Positions 51,591 to 59,546 of a DNA stretch of 64,000 nucleotides are shown here, in pieces. Numbering within the stretch: the first letter of the stretch is position 1; each line of letters begins with the position of its first letter. The notes beneath the pieces were generated by a model. The model had not been told where the DNA came from. It ran no database searches and saw nothing but the letters and a program-made list of their open reading frames with translations. The DNA lies in NCBI RefSeq assembly GCF_029285175.1, contig NZ_JABEDH010000001.1:744001-808000 (forward strand), read 5' to 3'. Position numbers and translations under genes: made by a program. Origin of the DNA: Sulfitobacter sp. M05 (GTDB lineage: Bacteria > Pseudomonadota > Alphaproteobacteria > Rhodobacterales > Rhodobacteraceae).

Positions 51591-52430
51591 TTAACGCCCG
51601 CCGCGGGCCATGAAGGCAAGTCTTTCGAACAGATGCACGTCTTGTTCGTTTTTCAGCAACGCACCGTGAAGTTTGGGCAGGGCGGATGCCCCGTCGGCTT
51701 TCAGGTCTGCCGCGTCCATGTCTTCGGCCAACAACAGCTTGAGCCAGTCCAAGACCTCCGATGTCGAGGGTTTTTTCTTAAGCCCCTGCTGGTCGCGGAT
51801 ATCGTAAAACTGGGTCAGGGCAGTATTCAGCAGGTTTTCTTTGATGTCAGGGTGGTGAACTTCGACGATCTTTTTCAAGGTCTCCATTTCGGGGAACTGG
51901 ATGTAATGGAAGAAGCAGCGCCGCAAGAAGGCATCGGGCAGTTCTTTCTCATTGTTCGAGGTGATGATCACAATTGGACGGTTGGTCGCCTTGATCATTT
52001 CACCAGTCTCGTAGACGAAAAATTCCATTTTATCAAGTTCTTGCAAGAGGTCGTTTGGGAACTCGATATCGGCTTTGTCGATTTCATCGATCAACAGCAC
52101 AACTTTTTCGCCTGCCTCAAAGGCCTCCCACAACTTACCTTTGCGGATATAGTTGGCCACATCATGTACCCGCTCTTCGCCCAGCTGGCTGTCGCGCAAA
52201 CGGCTTACCGCGTCATATTCATAAAGGCCCTGCTGGGCCCGCGTGGTGGATTTGATGTTCCATTCAATCATCCGCAATCCAAGCGCGGCGGAAACCTGTT
52301 TTGCCAGCTCGGTCTTGCCGGTGCCCGGTTCGCCCTTCACCAAAAGGGGGCGTTCCAGCGTAATCGCGGCATTCACCGCGATCGTAAGGTCATCGGTTGC
52401 CACATAATCAGCAGTGCCTTGGAATTTCAT
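51591..52430 (-). CDS. MoxR-type AAA+ ATPase
   Basis: The ATG at 52430 gives 279 residues: Walker A in LLVKGEPGTGKTELAKQ, Walker B in VVLLIDEIDKADIEFPNDLLQEL, and sensor/second-region motifs ATNRPIVIITSNNEKELPDAFLRRC. MoxR ATPases with VWA partners act in envelope or metalloenzyme maturation. The cluster MoxR-DUF2927-small membrane-VWA-M48 reads as one module. The start lacks a strong SD. Confidence 0.9.
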   Translation of the reverse strand: MKFQGTADYVATDDLTIAVNAAITLERPLLVKGEPGTGKTELAKQVSAALGLRMIEWNIKSTTRAQQGLYEYDAVSRLRDSQLGEERVHDVANYIRKGKLWEAFEAGEKVVLLIDEIDKADIEFPNDLLQELDKMEFFVYETGEMIKATNRPIVIITSNNEKELPDAFLRRCFFHYIQFPEMETLKKIVEVHHPDIKENLLNTALTQFYDIRDQQGLKKKPSTSEVLDWLKLLLAEDMDAADLKADGASALPKLHGALLKNEQDVHLFERLAFMARGGR

Positions 52431-52600
52431 CTTTCTTTTCAACCTTCTGATTATGGACTTGAACAATGCCTTTAACCAAAAATCAAAGGAATTGTGTAGT
52501 GACAATTCTAAGCGGCTAAGATAGACGCAGCGTCATTGGGGGGCGATCTCGGGGAGAGGGGTCTCGTATGCCAGAAACGAAAACAGTTGAGGGGTATGAT

Positions 52601-53023
52601 ATGAAACAGGAAGTTTTCCTGCCTGAAAATTATTCACCGGCCGAAGATGAACCTTTCATGAACGACCGCCAGCTTGAGTATTTTCGACGTAAGCTATTGA
52701 ACTGGAAGTCCGAATTGATCGAGGGCAGCCGGGACACCATTGAGGCATTGCAGGATGGGACGCGCAATATTCCAGATGTGATTGACCGGTCGTCCGAAGA
52801 AACCGACCGGGCGCTGGAATTGCGCACACGGGATCGGGCACGCAAATTGGTCTCTAAAATCGACGCTGCACTGCGCCGTATTGAAGAGGGCGAATTTGGG
52901 TATTGTTCGGTAACCGGTGATCCGATTTCACTCAAACGGCTGGATGCACGTCCGATTGCGACCATGAGTCTAGAAGCGCAGGAAAAACACGAACGGCGGG
53001 AAAAAGTACACCGCGACGATTGA
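52601..53023 (+). CDS. dksA: DksA/TraR family protein, single-cysteine type
   Basis: The 140-residue protein starts MKQEVFLPENYSPAEDEPFM and has the DksA coiled-coil and C-terminal finger (EGEFGYCSVTGDPISLKRL, then RPIATMSLEAQEKHERREKVHRDD). Canonical DksA has four Cys in a zinc finger; here only one Cys (GYCSVTG) remains. The Rhodobacter sphaeroides DksA homologue RSP2654 is likewise single-Cys and active. It acts with ppGpp on RNA polymerase to control rRNA and amino-acid genes. An upstream ATG (52568) has an equally good SD; the shorter start fits homologues. Confidence 0.9.
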   Translation: MKQEVFLPENYSPAEDEPFMNDRQLEYFRRKLLNWKSELIEGSRDTIEALQDGTRNIPDVIDRSSEETDRALELRTRDRARKLVSKIDAALRRIEEGEFGYCSVTGDPISLKRLDARPIATMSLEAQEKHERREKVHRDD

Positions 53024-53068
53024 GTTCCGCCCTGTTATGCTGAAATAGAACCATTTTGAATTAGAAAA

Positions 53069-53097
53069 CGCCGGAGCTTTGCCTCCGGCGCTTCTGT
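53069..53097 (+). terminator. Stem-loop terminator after dksA
   Basis: A perfect 8-bp GC-rich stem CGCCGGAG/CTCCGGCG with loop CTTTGC (53069-53090) is followed by CTTCTGT, only a weak T-run. It lies 45 bp after the dksA stop and 21 bp before the FAD monooxygenase start. Confidence 0.6.
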
Positions 53098-53110
53098 CTG
53101 GGGGATATTG

Positions 53111-54283
53111 ATGAACATTTCCAATGCAGTTGTCGTCGGTGGCGGGATCGGTGGTTTGGCGACTGCGGCCGCTCTGGCACGACGTGGGGTTGCAGTGACG
53201 CTGTTGGAACAGGCTGATGCCCTGCGCGAAGTCGGGGCCGGCCTTCAGGTTAGCCCCAACGGTTTGGCGGTTCTGCGTGCCCTTGGATTGGAAGCGGGTT
53301 TACGGACCAAGGAATCGGTGCAGGGCGAGGCTGTGGTGCTGCGCGACGGTGCCACAGGCGCGCAGGTGGCGCGTTTACCGCTGGACCGTTTGCCCAAGAC
53401 GCAACGTTATTTCTTTGTCCATCGCACCGATCTGATCGACCTTCTGGCCGGTGCGGCGAAACGCGCCAATGTGACTTTTGAAATGGGTGCGCAGGTTGCC
53501 AGCATACACCCCGGACCAACGCCGCAGGTGCAGATGGCCGACGGCAGCAGCCGGCGCGCCGAATTGATTGTCGCTGCGGACGGCATTCATTCGCTGGCCC
53601 GTCCAGTGCTGAACGGGCCGGACACTGCTGCCTTTTCGGGACAGGTTGCCTGGCGCGCGCTGGTGCCCAATACGATTAACCACCCGGCGCAGGCGCAGGT
53701 GCATATGGGGGCAGGCCGTCATATGGTCAGCTATCCGTTGCGGGGCGGGCGTATGATCAATCTGGTGGCCGTGGAAGAGCGCGCCGGCTGGGCCGCTGAA
53801 GGGTGGAACCACCACGACGATCCGGCCAATCTGCAAGCGGCATTTGCCGATTTTGGCGGTGATGCGGGCCAGATGATTGAGGCGGTGCGCGAGGTGACCC
53901 TTTGGGGGTTACATCTGCACCCAGTGGCGCAGACCTGGCAACAGCAGGGTGTTGCCCTGTTGGGCGATGCTGCCCATCCAACCCTGCCATTTCTTGCGCA
54001 AGGTGCGAATATGGCCTTGGAAGATGCCTGGATCTTGGCCGAAGCTGCCGCGCATGGACGGGGGGACTGGCTGGCCGGGTACCAAAAGCTCCGAGAGGCG
54101 CGGGTCAGGCGGGTGGTTGCCGCAGCTGAAAAGAATGCCCACCGCTATCACCTGCGCCCCGGCCCGATGCGTAGTCTTGCACACCTTGGCTTGCGGGTCG
54201 GCAGCAGCATTGCACCATCGCAAATGTTGGGGGCGTTTAACTGGCTGTACAGCCATGACGTCACGCGCCCCCAAAAAAAGTAG
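53111..54283 (+). CDS. FAD-dependent aromatic monooxygenase (salicylate hydroxylase-like)
   Basis: The 390-residue product has the class A flavin monooxygenase motifs: NAVVVGGGIGGLATAAALARRG (GxGxxG, about 5-26), IVAADGIHSLARP (DG motif) and VALLGDAAHPTLPFLAQGANMALEDAW (GD motif, about 286-305). These enzymes hydroxylate aromatic or heterocyclic rings with NAD(P)H and O2. The ATG at 53111 follows GGGGGA; the TTG just before it is discarded. No aromatic-degradation genes neighbour it. It converges with the ornithine cyclodeaminase gene. Confidence 0.88.
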   Translation: MNISNAVVVGGGIGGLATAAALARRGVAVTLLEQADALREVGAGLQVSPNGLAVLRALGLEAGLRTKESVQGEAVVLRDGATGAQVARLPLDRLPKTQRYFFVHRTDLIDLLAGAAKRANVTFEMGAQVASIHPGPTPQVQMADGSSRRAELIVAADGIHSLARPVLNGPDTAAFSGQVAWRALVPNTINHPAQAQVHMGAGRHMVSYPLRGGRMINLVAVEERAGWAAEGWNHHDDPANLQAAFADFGGDAGQMIEAVREVTLWGLHLHPVAQTWQQQGVALLGDAAHPTLPFLAQGANMALEDAWILAEAAAHGRGDWLAGYQKLREARVRRVVAAAEKNAHRYHLRPGPMRSLAHLGLRVGSSIAPSQMLGAFNWLYSHDVTRPQKK

Positions 54284-54293
54284 GTTTCTGCTT

Positions 54294-55346
54294 TTAGGCT
54301 TTGGCGCGTTGTAACATGCCGAACAGATCGCGCGGATCATCAGGATCAGCCAACAGGTCCAGCGGATGAAACAGCTTGGTCTCGGCAATCTGGTCACGCA
54401 CATAACGCAGCGCTGAGAAATCCTCGATCGCGAAACCGACACTGTCAAACAGGGTGATCTGTTTCTCGTCGGTCCGCCCCTTGGCTGCACCGGTCAGCAC
54501 CTCCCAGAATTCCGTAACCGGGTGGTCAGCTTCCATTTGCTGGATTTCACCCTCGATCCTTGTCTGTTCCGGGTATTCGACAAAAATCTCAGAACGGTGC
54601 AGGATCGCGGGGGCCAGTTCCGTTTTGCCGGGGCAATCCCCTCCGATGGCATTAATATGCACCCCTGCGCCAACCATGTTGTCGGTCAGAATGGTGGCAT
54701 ATTGTTTGTCAGCGGTGCAGGTGGTGATGATCTGGGCACCCTCCATCGCCTCTTCGGCGCTCTTGCAAGCTGTCACACGCAGCCCGAGCCCCTTCAGGTT
54801 GTTGGCACATTTGGCGGTGGCCGCCGGGTCAATATCGTAAAGCCGTACCTCTTCGATCCCTGCAATGGTCTTCATCGCAAGGCTTTGGAACTCGGATTGT
54901 GTCCCGTTGCCAATCATTGCCATGACCTTGGCGTTCTTAGGGGCCAGCACCCGCGCCACCAGGGCAGAGGTCGCTGCCGTGCGCAATGCAGTGAGCAAGG
55001 TCATTTCGCTGAGCAGCACAGGGTATCCTGACGCCACATCCGCGAGCAGACCAAAGGCGGTCACCGTTTGCAAACCGTCCGCTGTGTTGGAGGGGTGGCC
55101 GTTCACATATTTGAAACCGTAGACATCGCCGTCCGAAGTTGGCATCAGTTCAATCACACCACTGTCGGAATGGCTGGCGACGCGTGGTGTCTTGTCAAAC
55201 AACTCCCAGCGTTTGAAATCGGTTTCAATGTAATCGGCGATGCCCCGCAGCATTTCTTCGATGCCGATATGATGCACCAGTTTCATCATGTGATCGACGG
55301 AAACAAAGGGCACCAGCGCTTTGGACGAAGGTTTCAGGTTTGTCAT
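54294..55346 (-). CDS. Ornithine cyclodeaminase
   Basis: This enzyme turns ornithine into proline and ammonia with NAD. The 350-residue protein has the family's SDSGVIELMPTSDGDVYGFKYVNGHPSN, LSEMTLLTALRTAATSALVAR, the NAD-binding VMAMIGNGTQSEFQSLAM and the catalytic-region THINAIGGDCPGKTEL-like stretch. It starts 11 bp after the arginase gene, so the two form an operon converting arginine to proline. SD AAGGA precedes the ATG. Confidence 0.93.
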   Translation of the reverse strand: MTNLKPSSKALVPFVSVDHMMKLVHHIGIEEMLRGIADYIETDFKRWELFDKTPRVASHSDSGVIELMPTSDGDVYGFKYVNGHPSNTADGLQTVTAFGLLADVASGYPVLLSEMTLLTALRTAATSALVARVLAPKNAKVMAMIGNGTQSEFQSLAMKTIAGIEEVRLYDIDPAATAKCANNLKGLGLRVTACKSAEEAMEGAQIITTCTADKQYATILTDNMVGAGVHINAIGGDCPGKTELAPAILHRSEIFVEYPEQTRIEGEIQQMEADHPVTEFWEVLTGAAKGRTDEKQITLFDSVGFAIEDFSALRYVRDQIAETKLFHPLDLLADPDDPRDLFGMLQRAKA

Positions 55347-55357
55347 GGAAGTATCCT

Positions 55358-56278
55358 TTAATATGCGCGGGTCGGGCGGTCGAAGACACGGCGGCCAAAG
55401 GCCGATGCGGTCAGGTCAACCATCAGGGTTGCGGTGCGGCCGCGTTCGTCCAGAAACGGGTTCAGTTCGACCAGATCAAGCGATGTCATCAAACCGCTGT
55501 CATGCAGCATCTCCATCACCAGATGGCCTTCGCGGACGGTAGCACCGCCCGGTACGGTGGTGCCGACGGCAGGGGCGACAGAAGGGTCAAGGAAATCGAC
55601 ATCAAGGGAGACATGCAGCAGTCCGTTAGCGGCTGCGACCTTGGCGAGGAACGCAGAAAGCGGTTTCGCAATGCCGGTCTCGTCGATCTCGCGCATGTCG
55701 ACATAGGTGACATCAGTTTCCTGCAAGGCGGCGCGTTCGGCGGCATCAACCGAGCGTAGGCCGATGATGGCAATGTTTTCCTGCGGGACGGGGGTGTCGA
55801 CAATTGGAAAGCCGTCAAACCCGTCGCGACCTGTGACATAGCCCAATGGTGTGCCATGCAGGTTGCCGCTGTCAGTGGTGTGCGGTGTGTGGAAATCCGT
55901 ATGGGCATCCAGCCACAGTACGAAAAGCGGGCGTTTTACCTTTTCGGCGTGGCGCATGGCCCCCAGAACGGTGCCCAGCGAGAGGGCATGATCGCCACCC
56001 ATAAAGATCGGCACACCATCGGGCATTGCCGCTTCCGAGGCATCGGCAAGGGCGGTTGTCCAGGCGATGGTTTCCTCAAGTGCTACGATTTTAGGGTGGT
56101 CCTTGGGGGTGAAGGGGGCAGGTGAGACGTTGCCGCGATCTTCAACCGGGTGGCCAAGATCTTGTAAGGCTTGCGCCAGTCCGGCGGTGCGATAGGCATC
56201 CGGCCCCATCAGGCAGCCTTGGCGGCGTTTACCACTGTCCAGCGGACAGCCGATCAGAATGCAAGGGGACTGGGACAT
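55358..56278 (-). CDS. rocF: Arginase
   Basis: Arginase hydrolyses arginine to ornithine and urea with two Mn ions. The 306-residue protein carries the three signature motifs: FMGGDHALSLGT, LWLDAHTDFHTP and LLHVSLDVDFLDPSVAPAVG, with a C-terminal ELNPFLDERGRTA. The SD AGGAG is good. It is divergent to a Lrp-type regulator with a palindrome between them and is followed by ornithine cyclodeaminase. Confidence 0.94.
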   Translation of the reverse strand: MSQSPCILIGCPLDSGKRRQGCLMGPDAYRTAGLAQALQDLGHPVEDRGNVSPAPFTPKDHPKIVALEETIAWTTALADASEAAMPDGVPIFMGGDHALSLGTVLGAMRHAEKVKRPLFVLWLDAHTDFHTPHTTDSGNLHGTPLGYVTGRDGFDGFPIVDTPVPQENIAIIGLRSVDAAERAALQETDVTYVDMREIDETGIAKPLSAFLAKVAAANGLLHVSLDVDFLDPSVAPAVGTTVPGGATVREGHLVMEMLHDSGLMTSLDLVELNPFLDERGRTATLMVDLTASAFGRRVFDRPTRAY

Positions 56279-56338
56279 GGGATCACTCCTGTGAATTGGG
56301 ATGCCCTGATCTATCTGGCGCTATTGGTCATCGACAAG

Positions 56339-56353
56339 CGGTCAAATTGACCG
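56339..56353. promoter_or_regulatory. Palindromic operator between rocF and its Lrp-type regulator
   Basis: CGGTCAA-A-TTGACCG is a perfect 15-bp palindrome in the 109-bp divergent region, 61 bp upstream of rocF and 34 bp upstream of the Lrp-type gene. Lrp/AsnC proteins bind similar AT-rich dyads. It probably mediates control of the arginase operon and autoregulation. Confidence 0.6.
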
Positions 56354-56387
56354 TAATGGTTATAAATTGATCAAAATGGAATGTGAA

Positions 56388-56813
56388 ATGGACGATTTGG
56401 ATAACCGCATCGTTGCCGCCCTACGTCACGATGCGCGCATGCCGCTTTCTGATCTGGCACATGCGCTCGACACGTCGCGCACGACACTAAGGGCGCGGAT
56501 TGCGCGGCTTCAAGAGCGCGGCGAAATCGTGGGCTTCACGGTGTTGACCCGTGCCGATGTCATGCGCGACCCTGTGCGCGGGCTGATGATGATCGGGATC
56601 GAAGGGCGGGGCACCGAGCGGATCACGCGACAGCTGACCGGCTTTGCTGAGGTGCGGGCGGTGCATTCAACCAATGGCCGCTGGGATGTGATTGTCGAGA
56701 TTGGCACCGCAACGCTTGAAGCCTTTGATGCGGTACTGACGCGGATCAGACGGCTGGACGGGATCGTGGCCAGTGAAACCAACCTGTTGTTGAAAACCCG
56801 AAAGGCGGGTTAG
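56388..56813 (+). CDS. Lrp/AsnC family transcriptional regulator
   Basis: The 141-residue protein starts MDDLDNRIVAALRHDARMPL with a winged-helix HTH (about 1-55, LAHALDTSRTTLRARIARLQERG). A RAM effector domain follows (about 70-140, FAEVRAVHSTNGRWDVIVEIGTATLEAFDAVLTRIRRLDG). Upstream in-frame starts (TTG 56367, ATG 56376) are possible. It is divergent to rocF, whose product degrades arginine; arginine or a derivative is the likely effector, as in PutR/ArgR-like Lrp proteins. It overlaps the convergent dsbB stop by 4 bp. Confidence 0.9.
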   Translation: MDDLDNRIVAALRHDARMPLSDLAHALDTSRTTLRARIARLQERGEIVGFTVLTRADVMRDPVRGLMMIGIEGRGTERITRQLTGFAEVRAVHSTNGRWDVIVEIGTATLEAFDAVLTRIRRLDGIVASETNLLLKTRKAG

Positions 56814-57274
56814 CCGCGCCGCGCCGCCATGACCCAAAGAGCCGTCAGGCCAAAGGCGAGCAACGCGTTCCAGCCTGCCATCGACAGGCCAAACAGTTGC
56901 CAGACAATTTCGTCACACATGACAACGCCGGTGGGGGTATCCAGCGCCAGCAAGGCCCCTCCATCCAGCGCGCCAAGGTCGGCACCACCGCCAGAGCAGG
57001 ATGTGGGCCCGGGCCACCATCCCCATTCGACACCAGCATGGAAAACGCCGATCGCACCGGTGGTCGCGGTGGCCAAAGCCCCGAGATAGGCCAGCAGACG
57101 CGGACCGCCCAGCAGGGCCGCCACACCAATCAGAACCGCCGCCGCATGGGGCCAGCGTTGCCAAAGGCACATCTGGCAAGGGGCCAGACCGCCAATATGC
57201 TGGAACCCAAAAGCCCCAAGCAAAAGCGCCGCAGACCCGAAGGTTGCAAGAGTTATCAGGGTCTTAGGTGTCAT
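56810..57274 (-). CDS. dsbB: Disulfide bond formation protein B
   Basis: DsbB reoxidises DsbA by passing electrons to quinone. The 154-residue protein has four predicted helices. The first Cys pair is in GLAPCQMCLWQRWPH and a second pair is spread over TSCSGGGADLG and VVMCDEIVW. The start overlaps the yqaA stop (ATGA), implying co-translation. Length is typical for alphaproteobacterial DsbB. Confidence 0.93.
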   Translation of the reverse strand: MTPKTLITLATFGSAALLLGAFGFQHIGGLAPCQMCLWQRWPHAAAVLIGVAALLGGPRLLAYLGALATATTGAIGVFHAGVEWGWWPGPTSCSGGGADLGALDGGALLALDTPTGVVMCDEIVWQLFGLSMAGWNALLAFGLTALWVMAARRG

Positions 57275-57849
57275 ATCAACTTTACCACAGAAAATCCGGC
57301 AATCAGCAGGATAACAAGAAGAGTGAACATCAGGCCTAGACGTTTCTCGATGAAGTCACGGATCGGGGCCCCGAATTTCCATAACAAAAGCGCGACAATA
57401 AAGAAGCGCAGTCCCCGTGCAATGATCGAGGTGACAATAAAGGTACCAAGAGGCATCGCCGTCCAGCCGGACATAATGGTGATGACCTTATAGGGAAACG
57501 GGGTTACCCCTGCGGCAAGAACAGCCCAGAAACCGACGCCGTTAAAGCGATCGGCAAAGGCCTCCATCGCTTCAGCTTTGCCAAGGGTCGCCAGCATCGG
57601 TTGCCCGATGGTTTCATAGGCAAAAGCCCCGATGGCATAGCCCAGCAATCCACCCAGCACCGAAGCCACCAGCGCCACCGTAACAATCACAAAGGCGCGG
57701 TTGGGACGGGCGATGATCATCGGGATCATGATAATGTCCGGCGGGATTGGAAAAAACGAACTTTCGACAAAGGCCACCGTTGCAAGCGCCCAGAGGGCAT
57801 GAGGATGCTGGGCAAGTCCGAGGGTCCAGTTATAGAGACGTTTTAACAT
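57271..57849 (-). CDS. YqaA/DedA-type membrane protein
   Basis: The 192-residue product has a SNARE-associated/DedA-like fold: hydrophobic segments with FVESSFFPIPPDIIMIPMI (E-x-S-x-x-P-I-P, as in YqaA), LGGLLGYAIGAFAYETIGQPML and GVTPFPYKVITIMSGWTAMPLGTF. DedA-family proteins include undecaprenyl- or phospholipid transporters. It is cotranscribed with dsbB. Confidence 0.88.
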   Translation of the reverse strand: MLKRLYNWTLGLAQHPHALWALATVAFVESSFFPIPPDIIMIPMIIARPNRAFVIVTVALVASVLGGLLGYAIGAFAYETIGQPMLATLGKAEAMEAFADRFNGVGFWAVLAAGVTPFPYKVITIMSGWTAMPLGTFIVTSIIARGLRFFIVALLLWKFGAPIRDFIEKRLGLMFTLLVILLIAGFSVVKLI

Positions 57850-58026
57850 CTAAGCTGCTCTTTTTAGGTGTCTTGCAACACCATACCACCGGCGTGGGGT
57901 CAAGGGTGGGCGGGTCGCGGGCGCGTAATCGGGCGGTTTGATCACGGTACTGTTACGCGACATCCTCAATTCGAACCGAACTGGGATTTTCCACTCAATC
58001 CGAGCTTAAGGATTTGATGCTATTGC

Positions 58027-58359
58027 GTGACCCGAAAGAAGGGCCCAGATGTGCATTACAACTTTCGCATTTTATTTTTCATGCTGATTGGCGGCGCGGC
58101 CGTCGTTTACGGCGTATTTCAGGTGCCGCCATTGACGTCGGGCGGATCTGGCGGGGCATCCGGTGCCAATGAGGCGGAATTTAATGCCGCTGTCAGCGAG
58201 GAACTGGCTTTTTGCCAAGCACAACCTGATGCCGTCAACTGCCGTTGCTTTGCCACTAAATCCGCCATCATCCGCAGCCACCAACAGCCCAGAGTGCCGA
58301 CAGCAGTCTATGCCGACAAAGAGACGCTGGCCCGTGGCCAGGCAGCACAGGGGTGTTAG
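58027..58359 (+). CDS. Hypothetical membrane-anchored protein
   Basis: The frame opens at GTG 58027 (110 residues) with one membrane helix (about 13-33, ILFFMLIGGAAVVYGVFQVP). A Gly/Ser-rich linker is followed by a polar domain with a Cys pattern FCQAQPDAVNCRCFATKS. There is no recognisable family. A later GTG (58051) is possible. The protein may be an anchored periplasmic factor. Confidence 0.6.
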   Translation: MTRKKGPDVHYNFRILFFMLIGGAAVVYGVFQVPPLTSGGSGGASGANEAEFNAAVSEELAFCQAQPDAVNCRCFATKSAIIRSHQQPRVPTAVYADKETLARGQAAQGC

Positions 58360-58474
58360 GGTCCTGACCCCAAGGAAAATGATGTTGGAACGGACTGCAC
58401 AACAGACTTAATCGGGATGATCCTGCGATAGCCCTTGTCGAATCACAATTCGCTTTGTAGCAGGTCCGAACAGT

Positions 58475-58558
58475 GCCCGTGTGGTGGAATGGTAGACACG
58501 TCAGATTCAAAATCTGATGCAGCAATGCGTGCCGGTTCAAGTCCGGCCACGGGTACCA
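58475..58558 (+). tRNA. tRNA-Leu(CAA)
   Basis: The gene reads GCCCGTGTGGTGGAATGG, has anticodon loop TTCAAAA (anticodon CAA), a class II long variable arm (GCAGCAATGC), T-arm GGTTCAAGTCC and acceptor end CACGGGT-A-CCA with CCA encoded. All stems pair. It reads UUG codons. Confidence 0.95.
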
Positions 58559-59546
58559 ACTGGTTTAATAACCAGCCACCAATTTTATTTTTCCGCCACC
58601 ACATGACCTTTAATAGGTGTCCAGCCGTCAAGGAAATGACCGCGTGGCCCGTGGGAACTATTGTGTTTTTCAGTCTGCGCAGACCAGTAAAATCGTGGAT
58701 TTGCAACCGCAGAAATCGCGGGCGATTCCGGCATTTTGGTGGCGCGGTAAGCTTGCTAAATCGATTCGAATTCACCCTCCCGCCAGGGTAGAGTTGTGCG
58801 GCAATGGTGCAATTTTGGGATTATTGGTTCCAAATTAGCGACAGTGATTTTACAATTTAGACGAGAATATGGCGCAAATTTTAATGATCCTTTCATCCTG
58901 TGATTGTTTCCTGCCTGCTTACAATTAACTATTTTTTAAGAAGTGTTTCCTATGTTTTAGGTATTATATTCAGAGGGTTATACGGCGACATCCACCTTAT
59001 TTTGAATTTTCCGTGGAAACAATCGCTCTGGTCATGTGTCCCCATACGGGGGTGAACCCGGCACTTAAGGCGGCCCGCTCACGGCAATCCTGACAATTTC
59101 TCGACATTTTTCCCTTTGTTGGACCATTTTGCAGGGGTATCAATGTTCCTGCCCAACTGGGGGGCACTGTCTATTGGTCGGGGGCGGCCACACATTCACG
59201 CATCCAAAATGGGTGCAGGATACGTGTGGACGCTGCGCGATGCGCGACCGTCCTCACGGCGTTGCCGGACACTGAATGTCCGGCTGCGTGCTGCCCGATA
59301 CAGTATCCCGTTTGTTTGGTCGGCCATTTGTTTGGCGTGTCTTTGTGTGCCGCCCTTGTTCACGTGCCGTGTGCGAGGGGGGAAATTTGAACGGAGTAGA
59401 TCTATGAGGCTTGCGCCACTGCCATCGTCAAATCCTACGATTGCTGCTTGGCCGGTCTTTTGCTCCTTCGCGCACAGTCTTTCCAAACCACTGTCCAGAA
59501 CGGCCAGACCGCGCGGCACGCGTGGCAACGTCCAGGAGACCAACCA
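58559..59546. other. Long AT-rich leader region of the RTX-Hint gene
   Basis: This 988-bp stretch lies between tRNA-Leu and the RTX-Hint gene. No conserved gene is visible; the plus-strand frame at 59116-59550 has a compositional look unlike the neighbours. It holds a CtrA-like box (58925-58939), a 10-bp inverted pair GATTGTTTCC (58902-58911) / GGAAACAATC (59015-59024), and an AT-rich part at about 58840-59010. It probably contains a complex promoter. Confidence 0.5.
58925..58939. promoter_or_regulatory. CtrA-like box (TTAA-N7-TTAA)
   Basis: TTAA-CTATTTT-TTAA matches the alphaproteobacterial CtrA consensus TTAA-N7-TTAA. It lies about 600 bp upstream of the RTX-Hint gene. A single AT-rich match in an AT-rich region could arise by chance, so it is tentative. 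Confidence 0.35.

Noticed and set aside
51316-51594. Plus-strand 92-codon frame before moxR
   Set aside because: TTG start, no SD, AT-rich low-conservation sequence; more likely part of the promoter region.
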